The notes beneath the pieces were generated by a model, which saw nothing but the letters and a program-made list of their open reading frames with translations, was not told the origin of the DNA and made no database searches. From Bacteroides uniformis (lineage in GTDB: Bacteria > Bacteroidota > Bacteroidia > Bacteroidales > Bacteroidaceae), in assembly GCF_025147485.1 (NCBI RefSeq), contig NZ_CP102263.1, positions 1,005,501-1,069,500 on the forward strand: 64,000 bases of DNA, written 5' to 3'. A program made the position numbers and the translations under genes. Below, in pieces: positions 18,701 to 27,498 of the stretch. Numbering within the stretch: the first letter of the stretch is position 1; every line of letters starts with the position of its first letter.

Positions 18701-18835
18701 AACATTGTCAGTGTCAAAGGAAACAGATTCACCTAATACATTCAAGGGAAATGCCAAACACCCTATAAATGCATACAACTTAAAATTCCAAAGAAAACTC
18801 TTTTGAATTTCTGTTCGAACGCTTTTGTTTTTCAT
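15713..18835 (-). CDS. SusC-like TonB-dependent outer-membrane transporter
   Basis: Outer-membrane importer of the PUL, about 1040 residues. An N-terminal signal is followed by a carboxypeptidase-D-like beta domain (about 55-135, KVTGIVKDEAGITLPGVNV). A TonB-box region (DTQLEEVVVVGYG), a plug domain with VLVDGIERSISSVNPDEVES and DASATAVYGVKGANGVI, and a 22-strand barrel ending in an aromatic residue (AVDF) follow. It pairs with SusD to import oligosaccharides. The ATG at 18835 gives a better signal peptide than the upstream ATG at 18850. A -7 element lies 73 bp upstream. The hybrid regulator encoded at the head of the locus is the likely activator. Confidence 0.95.
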   Translation of the reverse strand: MKNKSVRTEIQKSFLWNFKLYAFIGCLAFPLNVLGESVSFDTDNVAFMSPSQRIKVTGIVKDEAGITLPGVNVVVKGTIIGTITDANGQFTLEAPSDGVLLFTYVGFGNLELPVNGKENLEIIMKEGDTQLEEVVVVGYGTQKKVSVVGSISNIAPKAIKQTATTSLPNALSGRMPGIITRQTSGEPGFDAASIYIRGIATWGEKAPLVLVDGIERSISSVNPDEVESLSVLKDASATAVYGVKGANGVILINTKRGKQGKPQVSFRTESAILSSLAERNYIDGYEYASLMNEGLANVGKAPRWSNEELEKFRTGSDPYLYPNVDWIDKVLNKNSYQTINNLSVTGGNEIVRYYVNLGYSMQTGIYKTDKSNPHNTNAKVSRYNYRSNVDINLTRDLVVELGVGGIIDDRNYPGAGAAGIFNGLRDTGPIAFPVTNPDGSISGLPTYIGSNPWGQSTQTGYSDEHLTTIQSTAGLTWDLSRLVTKGLSVKGHFSFDFYHANKALRYKEFGIKQYIGKNEQTGEDQYITHRDDKAMGYSIEQNSNRAIYMDFSVNYQRTFDKHSVAGMLLLNRRQYDNLSAGTSIMNLPYRSQGLAMRATYDYAQRYFIEFNAGYNGSENFPKGKRMGFFPAISLGWLVSGESFWKDNLVSNLKLRFSHGEVGNDQIGGDRFLYLTKMDQNWEQVYYFGQDQIRWPGIIESKIGYNNVTWETAVKTNLGLDLGLWKDRFSLQMDFFYEKRKGILMQRQSVPTGAGFLAASVLWGNLGKAENKGFDALLEFKDRTSSGLFYSLRGNVTFARSKVLENDKADPLYSNLSEIGHPIGQPFGLVAAGFFESEEDIDNWYDQSLLGGRPIPGDVKYKDINGDNIIDSNDQCAIGYTREPELVFGFGGTIEYKGFDLSAYFTGAARTSTFFEDRTFWPFASGMGFFNVFKEIYDNRWTPETAGAAKYPVVTDGFNVQSMRRSTVWQKDASYLRLKNLEVGYTLPKKVVSKLKINNLRVFVNGTNLYTWDKINHTIDPESDNWYPIQRAVNFGLAVDF

Positions 18836-18907
18836 AATTTTAAATACCATATTTTTAGTTCAACAAAGAAGTAGATATAGTAATTTACCCATACCTATTA
18901 CTAAGAG

Positions 18908-18915
18908 CAAAAGTA
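18908..18915 (-). promoter_or_regulatory. -7 element upstream of susC
   Basis: On the minus strand this reads TACTTTTG, matching TAnnTTTG, in the 176-bp gap before susC. No consensus -33 is present, which is common for activator-dependent PUL promoters. It suggests susC starts its own transcript separate from the upstream kinase/permease genes. Confidence 0.5.
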
Positions 18916-19011
18916 GACTATAGAACAGTATTTCGATGAAACAAATGTCTCATTAAATACCATAAACATCCCCTTAAGGAGAAAAAAATAGAATTTTTTT
19001 CCTATACAGAA

Positions 19012-20556
19012 CTAATAGGAACTTTGTTGTTTCTTATCAGAATACACAATATATTCCCATGAACGCAATAATGCATTAACATTCTGTTTATCAACCACTA
19101 CCTTGATATTATGTTTTCCATTGGGCAATTGATAATTCCAGAAAAGATCTAAACGACGATAACGGAAACTTGTTGGAAACTCAGCTTCCTCTACAAAATG
19201 ATTATCAATATAAAGTTTTGCTTTTATAATATCATCCGGTTGACTATAGTCCCTACGAATCGCCTCACCCCTAATTACAAAACCAACCCCATCTATGTCA
19301 AAAGATAAAGTATCAATATCTGTACAGTTCAATCCTTTCTTAACCAGCGGATACACTCCTTCAAAACATTGTTCTAAACGTACAGCAGTAGGCTTTTGTA
19401 TCGGTAGCATTACCTGATTGTCAAACACCGTCCCTCCATTTTTCTCTATCATTAGAAGAGCATGTCTATAACTAATAGCATATAAATCATCTAAACTCAA
19501 TGAAGTATATTTAAATTTCTTGGCTTCTGCTCCTCTCAAACCTTGCATCCAATATTCCGGAATCTGACTATAGCCCAGCATCACACCTAAAATACCACCG
19601 GCAGAAGAAGGATTACAATCAGAATCTTGCCCAGCACGTGTAGATATTTCCATTGTTTTAGTAAAATCTCCATTACCATACAACAAACCAAGAACAATAT
19701 AAGCTGCATTTATCTTTGCATCAATATCTAATGGTACAAAAACTCCATCAGGACATCCAACTTCTTCCGAATAATGTTTCTGCAATTCAAACCATGTCTG
19801 TTTCCAATCATCCGGGTATTGTTTATGCCATTTTATTACATCCGAAATACATTGATAGAATGTACTTTCAATAGGTATGGTTTTCAAAGCTTCCTCCACA
19901 ATATACTGAATATCATTTGATATAAAAGCCAAACTATACATCGCACCCACATATACTCCACCATACCAACCATCACCATAACACATAATATGTCCAATCT
20001 TATCGCTAATCTCAGAAGCAGAATTTGGCATACCTGGATTCATCAAGCCAGCAAAATCAGCTTCAATCTGATAATCTATATCATCCGCATGGGGATTAAA
20101 CAACCAATGCCCAGACTCCTTTACCCCATGTAAAATATTGTATCTAGCAGCCTGATTAGCATGCCACAAATTATAGTCTGCCGTCGCAAATGCAATGGCA
20201 AAAGAATCAACAGGAGCGTCTAGTCCAACTCTTTCCAATACATCTACAAATGTCAAATCCATATAAATATCATCATACAAATCGGGCCAAGAATCCATTA
20301 ACTCTTGTACATAGCCTTCATGCCATGGGATAGACTGATAATCTTGTATAAATGTTCCCTGATATCTGAACTCCGTATGACTGCCAAAACTAACTCCAAT
20401 GGTTTGTCCTGCCCATCCTCCTTTTATTTTATCCAAAAGTTGGCTTGTAGACATGGTATTTGTAACTGACGAAGATTGTTGGTGGCAAGAAGTCATTGTT
20501 CCTCCAGCCAAAAACAAGATTAATACAATAACTAATTTTTTTCCGATTGTTTTCAT
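19012..20556 (-). CDS. ADP-ribosylglycohydrolase-family lipoprotein
   Basis: A 514-residue predicted lipoprotein (TMTSC lipobox near residue 24). The ADP-ribosylglycohydrolase (DraG-like) all-alpha domain spans about 35-370. Recognisable parts are KIKGGWAGQTIGVSFG, the DDIYMDLTF metal-binding segment and AGQDSDCNPSSAGGILG, where paired Asp residues bind Mg or Ca. A C-terminal beta domain of about 130 residues follows. Export to the periplasm makes intracellular protein de-ADP-ribosylation unlikely. Members in Bacteroides ribose-utilisation loci are thought to release ribose from ribosides, and a similar role is inferred. The gene follows the ribokinase gene by about 37 bp. Confidence 0.87.
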   Translation of the reverse strand: MKTIGKKLVIVLILFLAGGTMTSCHQQSSSVTNTMSTSQLLDKIKGGWAGQTIGVSFGSHTEFRYQGTFIQDYQSIPWHEGYVQELMDSWPDLYDDIYMDLTFVDVLERVGLDAPVDSFAIAFATADYNLWHANQAARYNILHGVKESGHWLFNPHADDIDYQIEADFAGLMNPGMPNSASEISDKIGHIMCYGDGWYGGVYVGAMYSLAFISNDIQYIVEEALKTIPIESTFYQCISDVIKWHKQYPDDWKQTWFELQKHYSEEVGCPDGVFVPLDIDAKINAAYIVLGLLYGNGDFTKTMEISTRAGQDSDCNPSSAGGILGVMLGYSQIPEYWMQGLRGAEAKKFKYTSLSLDDLYAISYRHALLMIEKNGGTVFDNQVMLPIQKPTAVRLEQCFEGVYPLVKKGLNCTDIDTLSFDIDGVGFVIRGEAIRRDYSQPDDIIKAKLYIDNHFVEEAEFPTSFRYRRLDLFWNYQLPNGKHNIKVVVDKQNVNALLRSWEYIVYSDKKQQSSY

Positions 20557-20592
20557 AATATTATCTCATAAGTATTCTGCAAATCCAATAGC

Positions 20593-21522
20593 CTATAGTA
20601 TTCTATTGCGCATAAATTCAATTACTTCTTTTTGATAAGGAATCGAAACTTGCGCTCCAATTCTTGTGACAGACAAAGCAGCAGCTGCTGTTGCAAACTG
20701 TACACAATCCTGTAAATCTACTCCTTCCACCCACTGAGCTACAAAAGCACCACAGAACGTGTCACCAGCTCCTGTCGTATCTACTGTATTCACTACATAT
20801 GAAGGAATCTGTTTCTCCATCTCATCCGAAACAATAACCGACCCCTTTTCTCCCAATGTCAGAATTACGACTTGTCCTACTCTTCTCAATAGACTTCGAG
20901 CAATACCTATCGGTTCCGAAAAGTCCAATGACTGTCCTGCTATAAGCATAGCCTCAGTCTCGTTCAGAATAAGAATATCCACTTTCTCCAGGATATAAGA
21001 AGGTATCTGCTTGGCCGGAGCTGGGTTCAAAATGATTTTAGTGTCAACAGTATGAGCATACTCAATCAACGAAATCACCGATTCATAAGGAATCTCCAGC
21101 TGCAGCACCAATGCATCCGCTTCTTTTATAACTGGAAGAATAGTATCCATTCTTTCTCCTCGCAATAAATTATTTGCCCCTGGAGCCACAGCAATGCAAT
21201 TCTCTCCATTTTCCGCAACAAAAATAAAAGCAATCCCAGTAGAGTGTCTCACACACTTCTGAATATAATCCACATCAATTCCACTATCTACAAAAGAGGT
21301 TATAAGTGTATCTGCATAGGCATCATCTCCCAGACAAGAAATAAATGAGACATGTCCTCCTGACCGGGCAGCAGCAATTGCCTGGTTAGCTCCTTTGCCT
21401 CCATATGAAAGGCAATATTCTGCATCTCCTATTGTCTCACCCGGTTCAGGCAGGTGACTGACGCGGGCAATCAAATCAACATTCGTGCTACCGACCACAA
21501 CTATTTTCTTACATTTTTCCAT
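20593..21522 (-). CDS. rbsK: Ribokinase (PfkB family)
   Basis: Phosphorylates D-ribose, or a related furanose sugar, with ATP in the cytoplasm. The 309 residues have the sugar-binding GGKGANQAIAAARSGG motif near residue 40 and the C-terminal DTTGAGDTFCGAF motif with the catalytic Asp. ILNPAPAKQIP and LTLGEKGS are also family signatures. The start at 21522 aligns with other ribokinases; an ATG at 21549, directly after the permease stop, would add nine residues. Tight coupling to the permease gene points to uptake followed by phosphorylation. Exact sugar specificity cannot be read from sequence. Confidence 0.88.
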   Translation of the reverse strand: MEKCKKIVVVGSTNVDLIARVSHLPEPGETIGDAEYCLSYGGKGANQAIAAARSGGHVSFISCLGDDAYADTLITSFVDSGIDVDYIQKCVRHSTGIAFIFVAENGENCIAVAPGANNLLRGERMDTILPVIKEADALVLQLEIPYESVISLIEYAHTVDTKIILNPAPAKQIPSYILEKVDILILNETEAMLIAGQSLDFSEPIGIARSLLRRVGQVVILTLGEKGSVIVSDEMEKQIPSYVVNTVDTTGAGDTFCGAFVAQWVEGVDLQDCVQFATAAAALSVTRIGAQVSIPYQKEVIEFMRNRIL

Positions 21523-21549
21523 TTCATCATTAGATATATAAATTACCAT

Positions 21550-22554
21550 TTAAAGTCCCGCATAAATAATCAAACCGATTCCAGACAAGAACAGAATGAA
21601 CATACATGTCAGTAAAGTTCTGTTTATTTTAGGACCTCCCACAAATTCTTTCCAAATAAATACGCCCCAGAATGCAGCCACCATCGTAGCACCTTGTCCC
21701 AATCCATATGAAATGGCTGCACCGGCTTTTTCCGTAGCCAACAAACTGAACAGATTGCCAATACCCCAGATTATACCACCCAATATTCCTACAGCATGCA
21801 GACGGAAACTACCAGCAAAATAATCCCCATAAGATGTAGATGTACCGACAAAAGGACGCCTCATGGCGGCTGTATTGAAAATGAAGTTACTGGTGAAAAT
21901 ACCAATAGAAAAAATCACCATTGCTGTATAGGGGGTCATCTTACCGACTTCAGGACATTCAAAATTCTGCAAATCCATAGAACTTGCAATAAAGCGGAAA
22001 AAGAAAGACATCATAATACCTGCCACTATAGCTATCACAATACCTTTTGTTTTTTGTTGCTCCCCACCTTTTCCCATATTCTTATAGGCCCAAGCATTAA
22101 AGACAATCGCCACAATCACCAGCAGAACTCCTAAGAAAAGGAATACCGGACTACCTTGCGGTGCATTAAAATAATTAATGAATACTCCCAGAACCAAAGC
22201 CAGCCCTACTCCCAATGGAAAGGCCACAGACATACCTGCAATAGAAACAGAGGCAGAAAGTAGAATATTGGAAAGGTTGAATATGACACCCCCGATAAGA
22301 GCCGAAGCCAGATTAGATGCGTCAGCCTGCAACAAATCATCAACAAAACCTCGTCCCAATTCCCCTACGCTCCCCATTGTAAACGCAGCCAGAAGTGACA
22401 AAAGTAACACACCTATTACATAATCCCAATAGTAGAGTTCGTATCGCCAGACACGACTGCCCGCCAGCTTCTGGGTATTGCCCCAAGACCCCCAACACAG
22501 CATTGTTATAAAACAAAACACTACTGCCAACGAATAATTTTCAATGATAAACAT
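21550..22554 (-). CDS. GRP-type sugar permease (RbsU/RusT-like, DMT superfamily)
   Basis: A 334-residue inner-membrane protein with ten predicted transmembrane segments, starting with a hydrophobic segment containing MLCWGSWGNTQKL. This tryptophan/glycine-rich start, plus the internal AFPLGVGLALVLG and AISYGLGQGATMVAAFWGVFIWKE segments, is typical of the glucose/ribose porter (GRP) family. It probably moves the monosaccharide released in the periplasm into the cytoplasm for the ribokinase encoded next. The distance to the DUF2961 gene upstream is 154 bp, so a second promoter is possible there. Confidence 0.85.
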   Translation of the reverse strand: MFIIENYSLAVVFCFITMLCWGSWGNTQKLAGSRVWRYELYYWDYVIGVLLLSLLAAFTMGSVGELGRGFVDDLLQADASNLASALIGGVIFNLSNILLSASVSIAGMSVAFPLGVGLALVLGVFINYFNAPQGSPVFLFLGVLLVIVAIVFNAWAYKNMGKGGEQQKTKGIVIAIVAGIMMSFFFRFIASSMDLQNFECPEVGKMTPYTAMVIFSIGIFTSNFIFNTAAMRRPFVGTSTSYGDYFAGSFRLHAVGILGGIIWGIGNLFSLLATEKAGAAISYGLGQGATMVAAFWGVFIWKEFVGGPKINRTLLTCMFILFLSGIGLIIYAGL

Positions 22555-22604
22555 AGTATTAGAATTGATTTATTAGAATTAAATACTCAAACAGTTACTG
22601 ACCA

Positions 22605-22612
22605 CAAAATTA
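22605..22612 (-). promoter_or_regulatory. Possible -7 element upstream of the permease-kinase operon
   Basis: On the minus strand this reads TAATTTTG, matching TAnnTTTG, in the 154-bp gap before the permease gene. No -33 element is evident. If real, the permease, ribokinase and ADP-ribosylglycohydrolase genes form their own unit. Confidence 0.35.
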
Positions 22613-22708
22613 ACCTGCAAAAAGGATTTAGCATATAATAAATGTCCCAATAAATAATACAAAAGTCTCAATCCCATTCCAAACTATTTCACATCTTATA
22701 TCCTGAGA

Positions 22709-24799
22709 CTATTTTACCTTTTCTACAGTCAAATAGTCCAATCCTATCAATGAATTAACTGCCTTTTCATTTTTATCCAGCTGTACAAGTTTCAAGAAAT
22801 TCTCCCCTTTCTTCAGCTCCAATATACCTAGTTCAACTGTCATCATGCTCAACTTTGAATTATAAGTATCAACAGAGGGAAGAACCGGACTTTCATTTAC
22901 CTCAACAGAAAAGCGACCATAATCTGGGGCAATCGTAAACCTGCACTTTACCGAATATTTTCCTCCCTCATCAACCACAAAACCTAAATTAGCACAATCT
23001 CCTTTCCTACTTTCTCTCCATATAAACTGTACTCCATTACTCCAATTCATCTCAGGAATACACTGCGTTCGTTCCATGCCACCAGTTACAGAAATATTCA
23101 TAAATTCTCCCTCCACTTTTCCATTTTTGTCAACAGAGTTACTCACCAGGTCATTCTTATGCTTCGCTATATCAATTACAGCCATCTTTTCTTCTGGTTT
23201 CCGGTTCGTTTTTCCTCCCGGAAGCATATACCAATAAGTAGTCGGTGCGTAATTGACATATGTCGCACTCTGATGCCAAAATTCCATATCAAAAACAAGA
23301 GATTTCTTAAACGTTATGCCATCCAACCCACGATATCTCAAATTTGCCACGTGTCCAGGCTGATAAGCTCCTGTGCCATCGGGTTGGGCAATAAAAGGAT
23401 GTTCAAAGAAATTTGGCATACACCAAGCATAACCGTAATAATCCTCCGTCCCGGTCCCAAAATGTGACGGGAAACTTTCTCCATCAATATATACCTTTTC
23501 ATCCCCTTCACCCCACCAATCACCAACTGTATTAAAGATTGTTATAGCATCACCAACATAAACACCTTGACCAGTTAAAGTTACAAAGTTTATGTCTTCT
23601 GCATCCAATGTCCCATTGATACTCTTATGTAACCCTGTATATTTACGATGATATTCCATCCAGCCTACGCCGAAATACATGGTTCTCTCATTCCATTCCC
23701 AATCAGACGAATAAACAGTAAGAGATGTACTCACTACTTCAGTTCTCAAATTCTCCAGAGAAATTTCACATTTATCTTTATACGGCATCACCCAATAACA
23801 AGTCATCATAGAATCTTTGCTTACAGTAGTATAAAACGAACTATAAGGCGAAAGACGATTACCCGTTCCATAAAAATCACCAACCGGACACCAAACTGTC
23901 TGATTACCATCAAAAGTAATTCTAAGTATCACGGAACGTAAAGCTTGAGCCAAATCATCAGCAGATAGTTTAAGTTGTATACCACGTATAGCTCCTCCAC
24001 CCTCTAGAACAATCCGATTCTCTCCCGATAAATTCGTAATAGCCTTATCCCCAGATACTTTTTTTTGATATTTTCCTTCAAGAATAGGTTGTTCCATCAG
24101 TTCTCTCTGTGTACCATCAAGTACATCAGCTTCCTTTTTCAAATCATCCAAAGTAAATGTTTTTACAATACTTCCCTTATCATATGTGCGATAGTTTACA
24201 CTATAAAAGAAGTTCTCTCCGGGTGGACGATTCCCTGCTGCAGTGATACCAGGAGTTTCATAAGTAATCTTGCAATGCTTTGCATAAGGAATCGGTAAAT
24301 ACAAATCATGTCCCCGTTGTTTATAAGGAGTCAAAGGAGATACAGACGTAGATATAGGCGCATCTGCCAGAAAGTGACCACTGATAAGACTCAGTACCTC
24401 ACCTTCAATAGCTGGTATATCCGAATCATCCAAATAAAAACGTAATATACCGTTATCATTATAGTTGGCCACCGTAATCCATATACGTACTACAGCACCA
24501 GGTCCTTCTGCGTCAAACATAACAAATTCCCTACGTCCATCCTTTTCTTCCGTACGAAGAAACTGGCTAAAATCCCAATTAGCAAACCAGTCATAAGAAC
24601 CTTTCACTGCATGATCTGAGAAACGGTCATAACTGCTGAACTGCCGCACAGTGTAATATGGAGATGGATAATCAACCAATGACTCACGGTTGGTCATCTC
24701 CTGCAACAAAGAGGAAAAAGTTATCTCATTACCATTAGCAAACGAAGAAAGTATAAACACCTGCATCAGCAAGACCAAAAAGAATTTACTACATGTCAT
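22709..24799 (-). CDS. DUF2961 / GH172-family glycoside hydrolase (second, long form)
   Basis: A 696-residue exported protein with a signal ending near SFANG. It contains two DUF2961-type jelly-roll halves: GPGAVVRIWITVANYND near residue 95 and, later, YVGDAITIFNTVGDWWGEGDEK with GTGTEDYYGYAW near residue 445, which carries the conserved acidic residue. The C-terminal 130 residues look like an added carbohydrate-binding beta domain. Substrate expectation is as for the family: exo-cleavage of fructofuranosides or D-arabinofuranosides. It is much longer than the 402-residue paralogue in this locus, so the two probably act on different linkages. Confidence 0.85.
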   Translation of the reverse strand: MTCSKFFLVLLMQVFILSSFANGNEITFSSLLQEMTNRESLVDYPSPYYTVRQFSSYDRFSDHAVKGSYDWFANWDFSQFLRTEEKDGRREFVMFDAEGPGAVVRIWITVANYNDNGILRFYLDDSDIPAIEGEVLSLISGHFLADAPISTSVSPLTPYKQRGHDLYLPIPYAKHCKITYETPGITAAGNRPPGENFFYSVNYRTYDKGSIVKTFTLDDLKKEADVLDGTQRELMEQPILEGKYQKKVSGDKAITNLSGENRIVLEGGGAIRGIQLKLSADDLAQALRSVILRITFDGNQTVWCPVGDFYGTGNRLSPYSSFYTTVSKDSMMTCYWVMPYKDKCEISLENLRTEVVSTSLTVYSSDWEWNERTMYFGVGWMEYHRKYTGLHKSINGTLDAEDINFVTLTGQGVYVGDAITIFNTVGDWWGEGDEKVYIDGESFPSHFGTGTEDYYGYAWCMPNFFEHPFIAQPDGTGAYQPGHVANLRYRGLDGITFKKSLVFDMEFWHQSATYVNYAPTTYWYMLPGGKTNRKPEEKMAVIDIAKHKNDLVSNSVDKNGKVEGEFMNISVTGGMERTQCIPEMNWSNGVQFIWRESRKGDCANLGFVVDEGGKYSVKCRFTIAPDYGRFSVEVNESPVLPSVDTYNSKLSMMTVELGILELKKGENFLKLVQLDKNEKAVNSLIGLDYLTVEKVK

Positions 24800-24880
24800 T
24801 ATTTGTCATGATATTAAAATTATACCAGATATTTTCTATACCAATACATAAGCTCCCTTACAGTCCATACATAGTCTTAG

Positions 24881-27433
24881 TCAGTATCCCGACGTCAAAC
24901 GTTGGGGTGTATTCAAATATTTATGGACTACCGGATCTTCCAGTGCCTCTGGAGTATTCACAATAGACATCGGAATATAATACGAATCAGCCATATCAGT
25001 GAGCTGCTCAACAGACTGTTTCCCTTCACGGTATGTCAAATCAAACTCAAAATTCATTTCACCGGGAGAATCTACACAGAAGTTAACTACCCATAAGTTA
25101 TTGTAAAGCATACCATAAAGTTCATTTTCTTTTTTAGGAGCATCCTGCAATCGCATCCCCATATGATGTCCTCCAAAACTGACAATTGGAACGTCTCCTG
25201 ACGACCAGATCCGTGCACCATCCTCCGCTTCATATTTCACCCAGCTGTCTATAACAAAAAAGTCCTTGCATGAGTTAGGTATTTGTTCTTTGTACAGTTC
25301 ATAAGGAATTCCTCCATTGGTAGCAACCGGTTGTCTACAATCCTGAGGAAAAGGAAACTTAGCATAGAATACTTCTGGTGCTATTGATGAAATTCTGTCA
25401 AAGAAAATATTAACCTTCGCTCTCGGAACCTCTTTGAAAATCTCAACCTGACGGTTCATATTCTTCACCCTTGGATGTTCCATATCCTGCGAAACAATCC
25501 ATGAATAAGGTGTTTCTCTCACTTTAGCCTTACTTTTCGGTTTTGCCCACTCCATTCTAGTAATCTCATTGAACTTCTCTATACGTTGTGCTTCATCCAT
25601 ATGCATATAGATATCACCTTGAGACCATCTGTCCATATCATTGAAGTGTACTACCATGAAGTCGGCAAGCCCTTCCGTAAACAACGGTTCATCCATACCT
25701 TTCCAGCGTGCAGATGTCACCCAACCGTTCTTATCAAAAAATAACTCCGGCAAATCTATTTTCTTATCAATAATCTCTACCTCCGAGGTATCAAGTGCAA
25801 AACGAGTAAACGAATTAGCCGGCATATCAGATACCCAAAACCATGCCTCAGTTCCTCCGGGAATCGCCTCACGACTAGTATTAAGATTCTCATCAACTAC
25901 CCAGCGCCAAACATAATCTCCCTCTTTAAACAAAGGATATGACTTTCCATTCTCCAAGTTTCGTACAGATTTATAGTCTACCTCCCTAAAACCGGTAACA
26001 TCCAGTTTAACCCATCCTGTATAAGATGCATTTGCCGCATTAACAACATACAAACCAGCATCTGCCTGCGCGAACTTATTACGTGCCAGTTGTGCCAGTA
26101 AATATTTTCCCCGCTCCCACGGACGATAAGCAAAACCATTCTTTTCATTCAGCTGTCCTTGCGTATATAAACTATAAGGTGCCTCTGAAGTCTCATTAGA
26201 ACCATATGTATGTTCAAAATAACGGCATAACAAACGGTTAATCTCTTTCAATTCATCTTTAGCTCCACTATTCAGTTCTCCCCATACTGGCGAACTGATC
26301 GCTTTTGTATGGTAAACAGCACGACGTGCCACTTCCATCTCGCGTGGCATAGCTGCACCACCAAAAGCCCACCAATCTTGCCACTCACCTTCGAAAGTTC
26401 TCAATTGATTTCCAATCTCCTTTTCTATATTCCTCATCGCCTCACCTGCTGTTTTCATACGCAACATAGGCTTGAAACCCATCTCATTCCATTTTTTGAT
26501 AAAAGCAAGCAACTGTGGCATAGGACCATCATTATCACATCTCCACTCATTGGTAAAAGTCAATGTAAGGAAGGGGTAATCGTACCCTTTTTCTCTCAAA
26601 TCCTTCAAGCGTTTCACACACACATCATATGCTCCATGCATAGATACATCATCAGTCTGTAGAATATTACCATTGCGCGGCCATGATGTTTGCGTATTGG
26701 CATATTCCCGCTGTTGTAAACGCCACTCCTTTTCCGCAAAGAAAAGATAACCTTGCCAATAAGGATATCCTGACCAAACCAAAAGTTTTCTATCATCAGG
26801 CATTTTCCACCAAAAAGCACCAGGTTGCTCTACCGGAGAACCACCCCAATGCGGATTAATGCCAGTCCAGATATAATGTATGTCACGGTCAAGTAACCTT
26901 GTTGCTGCTGCACGTGGGAAACCATTCACATCATGTTGCATACCCACTTCAATATCCAATTGAGACCACATATCTTTAGGAATCCAGTCAAACATCTCAT
27001 CCCATTGTTCCTTATTGGCATAAGGGTGTATATGAAAAGGCATAGCATTGATTCCAATCTGTTTGTTTTCAATCATGTCTAGCATTGATTCCCGTCTGTC
27101 CTCAGAAGCTGAATTCCACCATGAGTAAAATGGATCTAACGCTTCTACTGTCCATGCAAACCGATTCTCCGGAATTTCATCTTTGGTCTTCAATGCCAAA
27201 TCCAATGCCACATCAATAAAACGTTTATGCAAATCAACAGCAATCAATGCATGGTCAGTATAGCCATAATCAGTATGTGTGATATGAACAATATCAATAT
27301 ACTTAAATCCTAGTGTGTCTTTTCCCTCTACACTGCTCTCTACCGTATTTTCCGTTGTGTTTTGACAACTGCAAACCAAGGCGCCCAAAAGGAACAGTGC
27401 ACCGATAAATAGTTTGTTAACTATACATTTCAT
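24881..27433 (-). CDS. DUF5054 lipoprotein, GH38-like hydrolase
   Basis: An 850-residue predicted lipoprotein (lipobox LVCSC near residue 23). The N-terminal half resembles the GH38 alpha-mannosidase barrel. IVHITHTDYGYTDH resembles the His/Asp zinc-binding start of GH38, and QHDVNGFPRAAATRLL sits where the nucleophile Asp segment lies. The family is annotated DUF5054 in Bacteroides; I recall no biochemistry for it. A mannosidase-like or related exo-glycosidase role is inferred from the fold and from the GH92 enzyme in the same locus. The gene starts 65 bp after the regulator gene on the same strand. Confidence 0.72.
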   Translation of the reverse strand: MKCIVNKLFIGALFLLGALVCSCQNTTENTVESSVEGKDTLGFKYIDIVHITHTDYGYTDHALIAVDLHKRFIDVALDLALKTKDEIPENRFAWTVEALDPFYSWWNSASEDRRESMLDMIENKQIGINAMPFHIHPYANKEQWDEMFDWIPKDMWSQLDIEVGMQHDVNGFPRAAATRLLDRDIHYIWTGINPHWGGSPVEQPGAFWWKMPDDRKLLVWSGYPYWQGYLFFAEKEWRLQQREYANTQTSWPRNGNILQTDDVSMHGAYDVCVKRLKDLREKGYDYPFLTLTFTNEWRCDNDGPMPQLLAFIKKWNEMGFKPMLRMKTAGEAMRNIEKEIGNQLRTFEGEWQDWWAFGGAAMPREMEVARRAVYHTKAISSPVWGELNSGAKDELKEINRLLCRYFEHTYGSNETSEAPYSLYTQGQLNEKNGFAYRPWERGKYLLAQLARNKFAQADAGLYVVNAANASYTGWVKLDVTGFREVDYKSVRNLENGKSYPLFKEGDYVWRWVVDENLNTSREAIPGGTEAWFWVSDMPANSFTRFALDTSEVEIIDKKIDLPELFFDKNGWVTSARWKGMDEPLFTEGLADFMVVHFNDMDRWSQGDIYMHMDEAQRIEKFNEITRMEWAKPKSKAKVRETPYSWIVSQDMEHPRVKNMNRQVEIFKEVPRAKVNIFFDRISSIAPEVFYAKFPFPQDCRQPVATNGGIPYELYKEQIPNSCKDFFVIDSWVKYEAEDGARIWSSGDVPIVSFGGHHMGMRLQDAPKKENELYGMLYNNLWVVNFCVDSPGEMNFEFDLTYREGKQSVEQLTDMADSYYIPMSIVNTPEALEDPVVHKYLNTPQRLTSGY

Positions 27434-27498
27434 AATATTCCGATTTTTGATATTTATTTTTTATTGAAAATACATACTTTACCCTGAGACCTTCCACT

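Noticed and set aside
19012..20556. Regulatory protein de-ADP-ribosylation (DraG) role
   Set aside because: The protein carries a lipoprotein signal and sits in a PUL, so an extracytoplasmic riboside substrate is more likely.
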